Positions 16,993 through 26,489 are shown, numbered from the stretch's first letter. The stretch is DNA of 64,000 bases from Segatella copri (GCF_026015295.1 NZ_JAPDUW010000001.1:3452501-3516500); one strand, 5' to 3'. Notes: generated by a model from the letters alone, not told the origin. Made by a program: numbers and translations.

Positions 16993-19092
16993 TTACTCTT
17001 GTTCTTTAGACTCCTGACTCGTCTTTTTGCCGGCATTCTGTCTTACGTTCAAGTGAGGATACGAAATACGGGTATGGTAAATAGCCTTGAGTCGTTCGAT
17101 GAGTACCTGCTTAGCGAGAGCGATGTCTCGGAACGTGATAGGGCACTCCTTGAAGAAACCATCTGCCACCTGTCCGTCGATGAGTTTATTGACGAGGTTA
17201 CTGATGCTTTCTTCAGTATATTCGTTCAGAGAGCGCGAAGCCGCTTCAACCGTATCTGCCATCATCAGGATGGCCTGTTCGCGGGTAAATGGGTTCGGAC
17301 CAGGATATTGGAACTGCGACTTGTCAATCACCTCTGTAGGGTGGGCATTACAGTAATTAATATAGAAATACTTGGTGATGCCCGTTCCGTGATGAGTAGT
17401 GATGAAATCCTTTATGATGCCTGGCAGACCAACCTTCTCTGCCATCTTCAGACCTTCTGAAACATGGCTTATGATAATCTGTGCGCTCTCAAGGTCGCTT
17501 AACTGGTCGTGAGGATTAACGCCCGCCTGATTCTCTGTGAAGAAAACAGGGTTAGTCATCTTACCGATATCATGATAGAGTGCTCCGGTACGTACCAGAA
17601 GACTGTTGGCTCTGATGCGGTTGGCAATCTCTGCTGCCAGGTTACCTACGGTGATAGAATGCTGGAAGGTGCCTGGAGCAATCTCACTCAGGTTGCGAAG
17701 TAATCCCTTGTTGGTATTTGACAACTCGAAAAGTGTAACATTAGATGTAAATCCAAACATCTTTTCTATAATGTACATGAGCGGATAAGAGAGTAGCAGG
17801 AAGATGCCGTTTACGGTAAAGTAGGTATACATGCTGGCATCTACGTTGAACACCTGGTTGTCCTGCATCAGCTGAAGGGCAAGATATACTATACCGCTGG
17901 CTATAGTCACCAACAGGGCTGTGATGAATATCTGCGAGCGCTTGCTGAGTTCACGCAAACTGTAAATAGCAACAAGACCTGCTACCAGCTGTACGATGAT
18001 AAACTCGTACTGGTACTTTACCGCTGCTGCACAAATGAGAATCATCGTAACGTGGCTGATAAAGGCTGTACGCGAGTCCATAAACACACGTACGAAGATA
18101 GGCGCCATGGCAAATGGGATGATATAGACACTGAAGAAATTGTGTTTCATCATGAGTGACACAAAGATAGGGAACAGCGTAATCATCGCATAAAGCATGG
18201 TAATGCTGCGCGGCTTATCAAAATAGTCTTTTCTGAAAAGTGAGAGATAAGAGGTAAACAGCATGACAAGAATGAAGATAAACAGTACCTGTCCGATGAT
18301 AGTGGTTGTCAGTTCTTCCTGGGTAGAGCTGCGGCGCTTCATCTCCTTATCGAATGAATTGAGCACCCGATAGGTGTTGTTCGTAATCACTTCTCCACGA
18401 TCTACAATCTTCTGTCCGCTCATCACCATTCCGCTTGCCAGTGGAATGCTGCTCATCATGTCGGCTTTCTCGGCCTCGCTTCTTTCCTTATCGTATATGA
18501 CGTTGGCTTCAACATAATTATTGAGGTTGCAACGGGATAAAAGCTGTCTCTGGGTTGCCAGCTTCTCATCGTAGAAGATGCGTTCGTAAGCGGCAATAGT
18601 AGAGTAGAACGAACCGATAGGTACGCTCTTCACATTCTTTCCGTTGATAATTCGTATCATACTGGTAGAATCTTTGTAGATACGATTATATTCCGTGGTA
18701 GCGATGATGCCGGTCTGATAAAGGCGCTGAAGCTGGTGGGCTATGAGTCCCACATATTCTTTTGGCAAACCTGGTACACCTTGGCTGAAGTCGTGCAGGA
18801 AACGGCTCACCTGTTCGCTGCCGATGGAATCATTGACAGAATAATAAGGTTGGAATTGCTTCATCAGCGAATCCTGTTCACGCTTGATGGCTTCATCGGT
18901 CTTATAGATCGGAAAGTCAAATTTTGCGATGACGGAACCATACATCCATGGCTTTCCAACATCGTACCTGAACATCCTTCCTTCGTTGCGAGGAAGGAAC
19001 CAAACAATGATAGCAACGGTAATTAATATCAAAACCGTTTTTGTGGCGAAATTGCGCCAATAGTTCTCTTCTGGGTTGTTAAATATGCTCAT
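16993..19092 (-). CDS. 7TM-HD phosphodiesterase (PgpH-like)
   Basis: A 699-residue membrane protein. One N-terminal helix (about 20-35) leads to a large extracellular 7TMR-HDED domain (about 36-270). Seven or so transmembrane helices follow (about 275-445), then a cytoplasmic HD domain. The metal site shows as GALYHDIGK (about 505), preceded by GTFQHSITVGNLAAEIA and followed by ISHVSEG and FITTHHGTG. Homologues such as PgpH in Listeria degrade cyclic di-AMP. That role here is inferred from the family. It is a single-gene unit, divergent from gltX. Confidence 0.9.
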   Translation of the reverse strand: MSIFNNPEENYWRNFATKTVLILITVAIIVWFLPRNEGRMFRYDVGKPWMYGSVIAKFDFPIYKTDEAIKREQDSLMKQFQPYYSVNDSIGSEQVSRFLHDFSQGVPGLPKEYVGLIAHQLQRLYQTGIIATTEYNRIYKDSTSMIRIINGKNVKSVPIGSFYSTIAAYERIFYDEKLATQRQLLSRCNLNNYVEANVIYDKERSEAEKADMMSSIPLASGMVMSGQKIVDRGEVITNNTYRVLNSFDKEMKRRSSTQEELTTTIIGQVLFIFILVMLFTSYLSLFRKDYFDKPRSITMLYAMITLFPIFVSLMMKHNFFSVYIIPFAMAPIFVRVFMDSRTAFISHVTMILICAAAVKYQYEFIIVQLVAGLVAIYSLRELSKRSQIFITALLVTIASGIVYLALQLMQDNQVFNVDASMYTYFTVNGIFLLLSYPLMYIIEKMFGFTSNVTLFELSNTNKGLLRNLSEIAPGTFQHSITVGNLAAEIANRIRANSLLVRTGALYHDIGKMTNPVFFTENQAGVNPHDQLSDLESAQIIISHVSEGLKMAEKVGLPGIIKDFITTHHGTGITKYFYINYCNAHPTEVIDKSQFQYPGPNPFTREQAILMMADTVEAASRSLNEYTEESISNLVNKLIDGQVADGFFKECPITFRDIALAKQVLIERLKAIYHTRISYPHLNVRQNAGKKTSQESKEQE

Positions 19093-19171
19093 TTTCCTAC
19101 TTTTTTCTTACTTATTTTGTTTTACAGTGCGAAAATACGAAAAAAAACGGCTAAAATCGCAAAAAAAGATG

Positions 19172-19179
19172 TAAATTTG
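19172..19179 (+). promoter_or_regulatory. -7 promoter element for gltX
   Basis: TAAATTTG followed by CAG, 32 bases before the gltX ATG, with an A-rich stretch upstream. Confidence 0.6.
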
Positions 19180-19210
19180 CAGAAAAATTTGAAAATAGCT
19201 ATAAAAAGAC

Positions 19211-20728
19211 ATGGCAGATAGAAAAGTAAGGGTGCGTTTTGCCCCTAGTCCAACGGGTGCATTGCACATTGGCGGTGTTCGTACCGCTCTGTATAATTAT
19301 TTGTTTGCTCGCCAACATGGAGGTGAGCTGGTGTTCCGTATTGAGGATACAGATTCTCATCGTTTCGTGCCTGGAGCCGAAGAATATATCCTGGAATCTT
19401 TCAAGTGGCTGGGTATCCAGTTTGACGAGGGTGTAAGTTTCGGTGGAGAGCATGGACCTTATCGCCAGAGTGAACGTCGTGATATCTATAAGCAGTATGT
19501 TCAGCAGCTCTTGGATAATGATAAGGCGTATATTGCTTTTGATACTCCTGAGGAGTTGGAAGCGAAACGTGCCGAAATCCAGAATTTCCAGTATGATGCT
19601 CATACTCGTATGCAGATGCGCAACTCTCTGACTCTTTCTAAGGAAGAGGTTGATAAACTGATTGCTGACGGAAAGCAGTATACTGTACGTTTCAAGATTG
19701 AACCGGGACAGGAAATTCACGTGAACGATATGATTCGTGGTGATGTGAAGGTAATGAGCGATATCCTGGATGATAAGGTACTTTATAAGAGTGCTGATGA
19801 ATTGCCAACTTATCACCTGGCAAATATCGTAGACGACCACCTGATGGAAATCTCTCATGTAATCCGTGGTGAGGAGTGGTTGCCTAGTGCGCCTTTGCAC
19901 GTACTTCTTTATAAGGCTTTCGGTTGGGAAGATACCATGCCTCGTTTTGCGCATCTTCCTTTGCTTCTTAAGCCTGAAGGTAAAGGTAAGCTGAGTAAGC
20001 GTGATGGCGACCGCCTCGGTTTCCCGGTATTCCCGCTGGAGTGGCATGATCCTAAGACTGGCGAGGTTTCTTCCGGTTATCGTGAGAGTGGCTACTTCCC
20101 AGAGGCTGTAGTCAACTTCCTGGCGCTCCTCGGCTGGAATCCTGGTACAGAACAGGAAATCTTCTCTCTTGATGAACTGGTGAAGGCTTTTGATATTTCA
20201 CGTTGCTCTAAGGCTGGTGCCAAGTTTGACTTCAAGAAGGGAATCTGGTTCAACCACGAATACATTCTGATGAAGAGCGATGATGAAATAGCTAACCTCT
20301 TTGCCCCTATTGTTGCCAACAATGGTGTAGAGGAAACTCTGGACCGCGTAAAGCAGGTGGTACACATGATGAAGGATCGTGTGAACTTTGTCTATGAACT
20401 GTGGCCATTGTGTTCTTTCTTCTTCATTGCTCCTACAGAGTATGATGCTAAGACAACCAAGAAGCGCTGGAAGGAATATTCTGCACAGCAGATGACAGAA
20501 CTTGCTGATGTGCTTGAAGGTATTGAAGATTTCTCTATCGAAGGTCAGGAACCTGTCGTGATGAAATGGGTAGAGGATAAGGGCTACAAACTCGGTGACG
20601 TGATGAACGCATTCCGTCTGACTCTCGTAGGTGAGGGTAAGGGCCCGGGTATGTTCGATATCTCTGCCTTCCTTGGCAAGGAGGAAACTCTGCGCCGTCT
20701 TCGCAAGGCAATCGAAGTTTTGGGTTAA
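19211..20728 (+). CDS. gltX: Glutamate--tRNA ligase
   Basis: A 505-residue class I aminoacyl-tRNA synthetase that charges tRNA-Glu. The HIGH motif is H19-I-G-G22 in [20 protein letters not shown], and the KMSKS-type loop is GKLSKRDGD (about 258). [10 protein letters not shown] and [10 protein letters not shown] are the expected active-site segments. The C-terminal anticodon-binding part carries [30 protein letters not shown]. Length is normal. It has its own promoter and is followed by a hairpin before waaA. Confidence 0.97.
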   Translation: MADRKVRVRFAPSPTGALHIGGVRTALYNYLFARQHGGELVFRIEDTDSHRFVPGAEEYILESFKWLGIQFDEGVSFGGEHGPYRQSERRDIYKQYVQQLLDNDKAYIAFDTPEELEAKRAEIQNFQYDAHTRMQMRNSLTLSKEEVDKLIADGKQYTVRFKIEPGQEIHVNDMIRGDVKVMSDILDDKVLYKSADELPTYHLANIVDDHLMEISHVIRGEEWLPSAPLHVLLYKAFGWEDTMPRFAHLPLLLKPEGKGKLSKRDGDRLGFPVFPLEWHDPKTGEVSSGYRESGYFPEAVVNFLALLGWNPGTEQEIFSLDELVKAFDISRCSKAGAKFDFKKGIWFNHEYILMKSDDEIANLFAPIVANNGVEETLDRVKQVVHMMKDRVNFVYELWPLCSFFFIAPTEYDAKTTKKRWKEYSAQQMTELADVLEGIEDFSIEGQEPVVMKWVEDKGYKLGDVMNAFRLTLVGEGKGPGMFDISAFLGKEETLRRLRKAIEVLG

Positions 20729-20741
20729 TTCACAATAATTT

Positions 20742-20789
20742 CTCTCTGAATGGCTTTCTGCAGCATTTTGCTGAAGGCTATTCAGAGAG
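20742..20789. terminator. Hairpin between gltX and waaA
   Basis: CTCTCTGAATGGC and GCTATTCAGAGAG form a long stem with an inner GCAG/CTGC pairing and a TTTT loop. No T-run follows, so it may be a weak terminator or an mRNA-processing or stabilising structure. Confidence 0.55.
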
Positions 20790-20829
20790 TTCACGTATTT
20801 ATAGATAGTAACCAATATAAAGAAATATC

Positions 20830-22092
20830 ATGATCTATAATATCGTAATATATTTCGTCCTTTGGGGCATAGCCATTGCAAGTCTGTTCAATGAAAAAGT
20901 GCGCAAGATGTGGCGTGGTGAGCGTGAGGCTTTCAAAATATTGAAGCAGAAGGTGGATCCTAATGCTAAGTACATTTGGTTTCATGCTGCATCGCTCGGT
21001 GAGTTTGAACAGGGACGACCTTTGATGGAACGTATCCGCAAGGACTATCCTCAGTATAAGATTCTGCTTACCTTCTATTCTCCTTCAGGTTATGAGGTGC
21101 GCAAGAACTATGAGGGAGCTGATATCATCTGTTATATGCCGGTGGATACTAGGTTGAACGCCATCCGTTTCCTTAGACTGGTACGTCCTGTGATGGCTTT
21201 CTTCATCAAGTATGAGTTCTGGTCTAATTTCCTTCATATCCTGAAGCATCGCAACATTCCTACTTATAGCGTGAGCAGTATCTTCCGCGAGGATCAGGTG
21301 TTCTTCAAATGGTACGGCAGAAGCTATGCTGGAGTGCTGAAGTGTTTTACCCGTTTCTTCGTACAGAACGAAGAGAGTAAGCGATTGCTCGAAGGTATCG
21401 GCATCACGGCTGTGGATGTGGTAGGAGATACCCGTTTCGACCGTGTTCTCCAGATAAAGGAGGCTGCCAAGCAATTGCCGATTTGCGAGGCTTTCAGAAC
21501 AGGAGTGGCTTCATCTCAGTCTGCTGATGTACCTCATCATGATTTCAAGGTATTTGTTGCCGGTAGCTCTTGGCCACCAGATGAGAATATCTTTATACCT
21601 TTCTTTAATGAGCATAAGGATTGGCGTCTGCTGATTGCTCCTCATGTCATCGCTGAAGAGCATCTGAAGTTGATTCTTTCTCTGATAAAGGGCAAGAAGG
21701 TAGTGCGCTATACGCAAACAACTCCTGAAGAAGCTGCAGATGCTGATGTTTTGATCATCGATTGTTTCGGATTGTTGAGCAGTATGTACAACTATGGTGA
21801 TGTGGCTTATATCGGTGGCGGCTTTGGTGTAGGTATTCATAACACCTTGGAGGCTGCCGTATGGAATATGCCGGTTATCTTTGGTCCGAACAATAAAAAG
21901 TTTCAGGAGGCTCAGGGCTTGCTGAAATCGGGTGGAGGTTTTGAAATCAATACCTATGATGATTTCTCGAGCTTGATGGGTTCTCTGATGAATGATGAGA
22001 CCTTCCTGAAACAGGCTGGCGATAAGGCTGGCACCTTCGTGGCTCATTTGGCTGGCGCTACTGATAAGGTCTTGGCAAGTGTAAAGTTGTAA
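20830..22092 (+). CDS. waaA: 3-deoxy-D-manno-octulosonic acid (Kdo) transferase
   Basis: A 420-residue GT30 glycosyltransferase that adds Kdo to the lipid A precursor. It is anchored at the inner membrane by an N-terminal helix (MIYNIVIYFVLWGIAIASLF). Family motifs are IWFHAASLGEFEQGRPL with the catalytic Glu (about 63), FYSPSGYE, and the C-terminal donor site VAYIGGGFGVGIHNTLEAAVWNMPVIFGP. Length is normal (E. coli 425). It follows gltX with a hairpin between them. Confidence 0.95.
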   Translation: MIYNIVIYFVLWGIAIASLFNEKVRKMWRGEREAFKILKQKVDPNAKYIWFHAASLGEFEQGRPLMERIRKDYPQYKILLTFYSPSGYEVRKNYEGADIICYMPVDTRLNAIRFLRLVRPVMAFFIKYEFWSNFLHILKHRNIPTYSVSSIFREDQVFFKWYGRSYAGVLKCFTRFFVQNEESKRLLEGIGITAVDVVGDTRFDRVLQIKEAAKQLPICEAFRTGVASSQSADVPHHDFKVFVAGSSWPPDENIFIPFFNEHKDWRLLIAPHVIAEEHLKLILSLIKGKKVVRYTQTTPEEAADADVLIIDCFGLLSSMYNYGDVAYIGGGFGVGIHNTLEAAVWNMPVIFGPNNKKFQEAQGLLKSGGGFEINTYDDFSSLMGSLMNDETFLKQAGDKAGTFVAHLAGATDKVLASVKL

Positions 22093-22112
22093 TAGCTTCA
22101 TTATATACATAT

Positions 22113-22160
22113 ACAAGAAAAGGTCTCATGAATGTTTTTCTTCATGAGACCTTTTCTTGT
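22113..22160. terminator. Bidirectional terminator between waaA and the nitroreductase gene
   Basis: ACAAGAAAAGGTCTCATGAA and TTCATGAGACCTTTTCTTGT are perfect 20-base complementary arms with A and T runs on both sides, in a convergent gene pair. Confidence 0.85.
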
Positions 22161-22193
22161 AAATGTATGTGCCGTAAACCAGGCATCCTGCCT

Positions 22194-22718
22194 TTATTTG
22201 ATAATGCGGTAGTAATCCTCTTTTCTTGGTTTTACGGTATGAGGATGCGCAGAAGCATAACCCAAGGCTAAGGCTCCTACTCCCATCAAACCTTCTGGAA
22301 GATTCCAGTCTTTCATCAACTTCTTGCCTTCTTCTGATGCAAACATGCCGTCTTCACGGTTAATCCAGCAAGATGCAAGGCCGATAGAGTGGGCTGCAAG
22401 CATCATATTGCCTAAGATAAGGCTGCCATCTTTCACACCGTTAACGTTGCTTTCTGGTGCCAGAACGATAACGATGGTTGGCGCTCCATAGTAAGGATCG
22501 CTTTCTACACCCATGATTTCTGCGTTCATCTTGCGAAGCTGGGCGCAAATCTCAGGATTCTGAACGGCAATGATGAAAGGCTCCTGGGTTCCATGACCTG
22601 TTGCTGCCCATGTGCCGGCTTCCAATACCGTCTTCAACTCTTCGTCGGTAATCTGATCTGCCTTGAAGCGACGAATGCTTCTTCTTTCCTTAATGGCTTT
22701 CAAAACTTCATTTTCCAT
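22194..22718 (-). CDS. Nitroreductase-family FMN oxidoreductase
   Basis: A 174-residue flavoprotein of the nitroreductase family. The FMN-binding start is AIKERRSIRRFKADQITDEEL, followed by AGTWAATGHGTQEPF. HSIGLASCWINR and GALALGYA are further family segments. The subtype and substrate cannot be told. It follows the MalY/PatB-type gene on the same strand after 53 bases, so the two are probably cotranscribed. Confidence 0.88.
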   Translation of the reverse strand: MENEVLKAIKERRSIRRFKADQITDEELKTVLEAGTWAATGHGTQEPFIIAVQNPEICAQLRKMNAEIMGVESDPYYGAPTIVIVLAPESNVNGVKDGSLILGNMMLAAHSIGLASCWINREDGMFASEEGKKLMKDWNLPEGLMGVGALALGYASAHPHTVKPRKEDYYRIIK

Positions 22719-22771
22719 CTTATCTTGTTTTAAACATTTTATTTAGAAATCTTTTCTCTTTCTTCGCTCTT

Positions 22772-23974
22772 TTATGCAGGGCATCCGCTTAAATCCTCTT
22801 CATCCATATACTGGCTGAGAACCCGGGCAATGCGGATCAGACCCTGCATCAGGGTCTTGCGAGGACAGGCGATGTTGAGGCGCAGGTAGCCCTGGCCAGC
22901 CTTTCTGCCATACATCGTACCACTGTTGACGAATACCTTGCCATCGTTCATCAGCTTCTCATAAGCCTCGTCGCTTGACAGTTCGAAAGGCAGGATATCG
23001 AGCCATACCAGGTAGGTGCCTTCAAGGCGGGTAACGCGAACTTGTGGCAATTCGGTATTGAAGAATTCCTTTACTGCCTGATAGTTCTCGTAGAGATATT
23101 GGTTCAATTCATCCAACCATTCTTCTCCCTCATTGTAAGCTGCCTGTAGGGCGATAACGCCGAATGGGTTTACGTCACAAACCTCGTTGATGTTGATGGC
23201 GCGGTTGATGCGGCGGCGCAATGTTGCATCCGGACAGATAATGTTGGCTATCTGAAGTCCTGCAATATTGAATGACTTTGATGGTGAATTCAATACTACG
23301 CAGTTGTCACGGCAAGCTTCGCTGATGCTGGCAAATGGAGTATACTGATAGCCTGGCATGATGAGCTCGCAATGAATTTCATCTGCGATGACCTTTACCC
23401 CGTGCTTGAGACAGATGTCGTTCATTCGCTCAAGTTCCTCTTTCTTCCACACTCTTCCGGCTGGATTGTGAGGATTGCAGAGGATGAAGGCTGTGGTCTT
23501 CTCATCGGCACATTTGCGCTCGAAGTCTTCGAAATCTATCTCATAAGTGCAGTTGCCCACACGTTTCAGTTCGTTTTCTACTACTTCGCAGCCGCTGTTT
23601 GTAATGCAGGAGAAGAAGCAGTTGTAGACAGGTGTCTGTACCAATACCTTTTCGCCAGGCATGCAGATGGCTTTCAGACAGCAGGAAATGGCTGGTACAA
23701 CGCCTGAAGTATAGAGAATCCAGTCTTTCTCTATCTTCCACTGGTGGCGGCGGGAGAACCAGCTGATGATAGCCTCGTAATAAGAATCAGGTACGAGGGT
23801 ATAGCCGAAGATACCATGAGCTACGCGCTTCTGCAGAGCTTCGATGATGCAGGGAGCTGTCTGGAAATCCATATCTGCTACCCACATAGGAATAACGCCG
23901 TCTTCTTTCACCAAATCCCATTTGTATGAGTTGGTTCCACGACGTTCGATGATTTCATCAAAATTGTATTTCAT
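22772..23974 (-). CDS. MalY/PatB-family pyridoxal-phosphate C-S lyase or aminotransferase
   Basis: A 400-residue PLP enzyme of fold type I. The start YNFDEIIERRGTNSYKWD and the WVADMDFQTAP motif mark the MalY/PatB group, which cleaves cystathionine or cysteine-like C-S bonds. NPHNPAGRVW is the cofactor region, VIADEIHCELIMPG holds the PLP-contacting Asp, and SPSKSFNIAGLQ holds the Schiff-base Lys. The C-terminus has LRLNIACPR with the carboxylate-binding Arg. Upstream lie a 22-base direct repeat and a 21-base-phased palindromic array. No clear TAnnTTTG promoter is seen. Confidence 0.9.
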   Translation of the reverse strand: MKYNFDEIIERRGTNSYKWDLVKEDGVIPMWVADMDFQTAPCIIEALQKRVAHGIFGYTLVPDSYYEAIISWFSRRHQWKIEKDWILYTSGVVPAISCCLKAICMPGEKVLVQTPVYNCFFSCITNSGCEVVENELKRVGNCTYEIDFEDFERKCADEKTTAFILCNPHNPAGRVWKKEELERMNDICLKHGVKVIADEIHCELIMPGYQYTPFASISEACRDNCVVLNSPSKSFNIAGLQIANIICPDATLRRRINRAININEVCDVNPFGVIALQAAYNEGEEWLDELNQYLYENYQAVKEFFNTELPQVRVTRLEGTYLVWLDILPFELSSDEAYEKLMNDGKVFVNSGTMYGRKAGQGYLRLNIACPRKTLMQGLIRIARVLSQYMDEEDLSGCPA

Positions 23975-24006
23975 ATTTGTTTTCTATCTATGTTGTTTCT
24001 TCTATC

Positions 24007-24047
24007 TATATAGGATAAATCTCTTATTTATATAGGATAAATCTCTT
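24007..24047. repeat. Direct repeat TATATAGGATAAATCTCTT, two copies
   Basis: Two identical 19-base copies (24007-24025 and 24029-24047) separated by 3 bases, giving a 22-base period. They lie 33 to 73 bases before the MalY/PatB-type start codon, where an operator or leader element would be expected. Confidence 0.85.
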
Positions 24048-24057
24048 TTTCTCCTAA

Positions 24058-24159
24058 TTGAAATCTTCGTTCATAGACTTTGAATGTACGTTCAAAGACA
24101 TTGAACGTACATTCAAAGCTTTTGAACGGCCGTTCAATGTCTATGAACGGAGATTTCAG
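24058..24159. repeat. 21-bp-phased array of palindromes inside a 98-bp inverted repeat
   Basis: Three 18-base near-palindromes start exactly 21 bases apart: TTTGAATGTACGTTCAAA (24079), ATTGAACGTACATTCAAA (24100) and TTTGAACGGCCGTTCAAT (24121). Degenerate units flank them at 24058 and 24142. The outermost arms GAAATCTTCGTTCATAGAC (24060-24078) and GTCTATGAACGGAGATTTC (24139-24157) are complementary at 18 of 19 positions. The first two inner units are also reverse complements of each other. On the plus strand the array is open in one frame as 7-residue repeats, without an ATG. Confidence 0.85.
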
Positions 24160-24237
24160 TTAAGTGTAAGAATAATTAGTTATGGGAACAATAAGTAATT
24201 TACTTGATTGTTGTCATTTCTGTAATTACCTCTTAAA

Positions 24238-25092
24238 CTATTTCGATTTATCTGTGATTTTACATGCACCCTTTGGCGCTTTGGCAAACTCAGTATATGT
24301 TACGCTTCCCACTTCGTCTGCCTCGATTCTTCCGGAGATAGGGTTCTTGATATTGGTGATACTTCCCTTGATCTGTGCATCGATGTTGGTGCAATCCTCG
24401 AAGGCACGGTCGCATTCCTTATCAAAGGTGCAATTCTCCAGAGTTACATGGTCCATGTAGCAGAGAGGCTGCTCGCCGCTGATGTGGCAACGTACGAACT
24501 TGATGTTCTTGCTGTGCCAGGCCAGATACTCACCATTCAGTTCCGAATCATAGACGGTTACATTCTCGCATTCCCAGAAACTGTCCTTGGTTGTAATCTT
24601 TGCGTTGTGAATCTCCACATTTCTGCAGTATTGGAATACATATTTAGAGTCGCTCTCAAGTCCGTCTACATAGATATTCTTGGAGAACATGAATGGATAA
24701 GTTCCATCGTGGAGTTTTACGTTCTTCAGTTTCAAGCCATCTACCTTCCAGAAAGTCTCATCAGCATCTGTGATGTTTACGTTCTCCAAATCCAGATTCT
24801 TCATTTCGCGGAAGAACTTAGGCCCATCGATGGCGCAGTCTTTCATCACCATATTATCACTATACCAGATGGCCGAACGGCTTTCTGGGGCGAAGTAGCA
24901 GTCTGTGATAAGGGAACCGTCCACATGCCACCAAGGGTATTTGCCATAAAACTTGGAATGGTGGCATTCTATGTTTTGGCAGCACTTGATGCCCGATTCG
25001 CCATCTGTAATCGTAATATCTTCTAAACGTACATCGTGAGCACCGAAAAGAGGGCGCTCGCCCCCGAATGATTTCTTCTTTATCAATTCCAT
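24238..25092 (-). CDS. DUF3737-family right-handed beta-helix protein
   Basis: A 284-residue protein of the DUF3737 family, with repeated short strands (for example IECHHSKFYGKYPWWHVDGSLITDCYF and NIKFVRCHISGEQPLCYMDHVTLENCTF) typical of a pectate-lyase-like beta-helix. It starts MELIKKKSFGGERPLFG, the usual N-terminus. There is no signal peptide, so it is cytoplasmic. Function is unknown. It has its own promoter at 25132 and is followed by the palindromic array. Confidence 0.85.
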   Translation of the reverse strand: MELIKKKSFGGERPLFGAHDVRLEDITITDGESGIKCCQNIECHHSKFYGKYPWWHVDGSLITDCYFAPESRSAIWYSDNMVMKDCAIDGPKFFREMKNLDLENVNITDADETFWKVDGLKLKNVKLHDGTYPFMFSKNIYVDGLESDSKYVFQYCRNVEIHNAKITTKDSFWECENVTVYDSELNGEYLAWHSKNIKFVRCHISGEQPLCYMDHVTLENCTFDKECDRAFEDCTNIDAQIKGSITNIKNPISGRIEADEVGSVTYTEFAKAPKGACKITDKSK

Positions 25093-25131
25093 AATTTTCT
25101 ATTATCCTTTCTTGTTTGTTATTTCTGTGTG

Positions 25132-25139
25132 CAAAATTA
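25132..25139 (-). promoter_or_regulatory. -7 promoter element for the DUF3737 gene
   Basis: On the minus strand TAATTTTG then CACAC, 40 bases before the ATG at 25092. Confidence 0.6.
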
Positions 25140-25236
25140 CAAAAATAATGCCAAATTCGTATAACCTGATTTACAGAAAAATGTAACGATATGGCGTATT
25201 TGGGGATAAATGGTCGCTATAGGGGAAAAATAAATG

Positions 25237-25280
25237 AAAAAAGGCTGAATCATGAAGCATTTTCACGATTCAGCCCTTAT
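25237..25280 (-). terminator. Intrinsic terminator after mdh
   Basis: On the minus strand GGGCTGAATCGTGAA pairs with TTCATGATTCAGCC (one mismatch), followed by TTTTTT. Confidence 0.8.
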
Positions 25281-25312
25281 CGAGTTAACTTCTAAAAATC
25301 CGAAGCGGAGAA

Positions 25313-26305
25313 TTACAAGTTAGGGTTCATCTCTTTCCACTCAGCTACTGGAGGAACGATGCCAAGCTCTACGATCTCATCGCGCATCTTGCAAAGGTGC
25401 TCGTAAGACTTCTGGAGGCTAGCGAGCTCTTCCTCAGTACCTGTAGGCTCTGTGAAGTGAACACCAGTCTTGTCGATAGTAGTAGGCATAGCCATCATTA
25501 CGTTCTTGAAACCGAGCTTGTCGTGGTTTACATAGCAACCTGCTGGCAATGTGAACTTCTCGCCACCCATAGCAGCCTCGATCATCTTAACTGCGTTGTA
25601 AGCTGGGCTCTGGAATGAAGAACGGCCACGGAGCTTGATGATGTTAGAACCACCCTGTACTGTGTGGTGCTTGATCTCTTCCCAACGCTCGTCAGAAAGA
25701 CCCATCTCTGCCAATGGCTTGCCGTCAACCTTAACCTGAGAAGCAAATACAGCCATCTGCTCGCCGTGACCACCATAAGTGTGAGCGCCAGTAACCTTAT
25801 CCTGCTGTACACCGAACTCGAGGGCCAAAGCCTGCTGCAGACGAGTAGAATCGAGAGCTGCGAGTGATGTCAACTGGTTTGGCTTCAAACCTGAGTGGAT
25901 AAGTGCTGTAAGAGCTGTAACGTCAGCTGGGTTGAAGATAACAACTACGTGCTCAACCTCTGGGCAGTACTTCTTGATGTTGTCACCAAATTCTGCAGCA
26001 ATCTTGCAGTTGCCCTTAAGAAGATCCTCACGAGTCATACCCTCCTTACGAGGAGCACCACCAGAAGAAATGATATATTTAGCACCAGTGAAAGCCTCCT
26101 CTGGGTTAACAGTATAAGTTACGTTAACACCTGGGAATGCGCACTGCTGAATCTCATCGAAAACACCATGTACACCTGGCTCGAAGATATCATAAAGACA
26201 GATGTTTGGAGTAAGACCGAGCATCAAAGCGCTCTGTACCATGTTAGAACCGATCATACCGCCTGCACCGACGATAACGAGTTTGTCATTTGTTAAAAAA
26301 TTCAT
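25313..26305 (-). CDS. mdh: Malate dehydrogenase
   Basis: A 330-residue NAD-dependent dehydrogenase that interconverts malate and oxaloacetate, here probably in the reductive branch of fermentation to succinate. The nucleotide-binding loop is VGAGGMIGSNM near residues 12-22. SSGGAPRKEGMTREDLLKGN carries the substrate-binding arginines, and TGAHTYGGHGEQM holds the catalytic His. The length and these motifs fit the Bacteroidota mdh type. It is a single-gene unit with promoter and terminator. Confidence 0.93.
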   Translation of the reverse strand: MNFLTNDKLVIVGAGGMIGSNMVQSALMLGLTPNICLYDIFEPGVHGVFDEIQQCAFPGVNVTYTVNPEEAFTGAKYIISSGGAPRKEGMTREDLLKGNCKIAAEFGDNIKKYCPEVEHVVVIFNPADVTALTALIHSGLKPNQLTSLAALDSTRLQQALALEFGVQQDKVTGAHTYGGHGEQMAVFASQVKVDGKPLAEMGLSDERWEEIKHHTVQGGSNIIKLRGRSSFQSPAYNAVKMIEAAMGGEKFTLPAGCYVNHDKLGFKNVMMAMPTTIDKTGVHFTEPTGTEEELASLQKSYEHLCKMRDEIVELGIVPPVAEWKEMNPNL

Positions 26306-26409
26306 AACTACAATTCTTTTTTAAATGTTTATAATCTTTTTCTCCTGAAAAATAGCGGAATGTATCTGGAATAAAGTTTGTAAAACTCCTTCTTTTTACT
26401 TTCCGACCG

Positions 26410-26417
26410 CAAAATTA
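26410..26417 (-). promoter_or_regulatory. -7 promoter element for mdh
   Basis: On the minus strand TAATTTTG then CGG. It implies an mdh leader of about 100 bases. Confidence 0.55.
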
Positions 26418-26457
26418 ATAAAAAGTAATGTAAATCGTGCATATTTTTGCGCTTAAA

Positions 26458-26489
26458 TTTGTTGTTAATTCTTAAAAATGTTATCTTTG
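26458..26489 (+). promoter_or_regulatory. Full consensus promoter for the aminopeptidase P gene
   Basis: TTTG (26458-26461), 20 bases, then TATCTTTG (26482-26489), an exact match to the Bacteroidota -33/-7 consensus. It is divergent from the mdh promoter. Confidence 0.75.

Noticed and set aside
16816..17460. A 214-codon plus-strand frame over the end of the 7TM-HD gene
   Set aside because: It is antisense to a well-supported gene, overlaps a terminator, and resembles no protein.
24007..24159. A CRISPR array
   Set aside because: Repeats are short, palindromic and adjacent with 3-base linkers. There are no unique spacers and no cas genes.
24058..24210. The palindromic array as a coding gene of 7-residue repeats
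   Set aside because: The frame is open but has no ATG and a stop just before it. The palindromic symmetry and exact phase fit a DNA or RNA element better.
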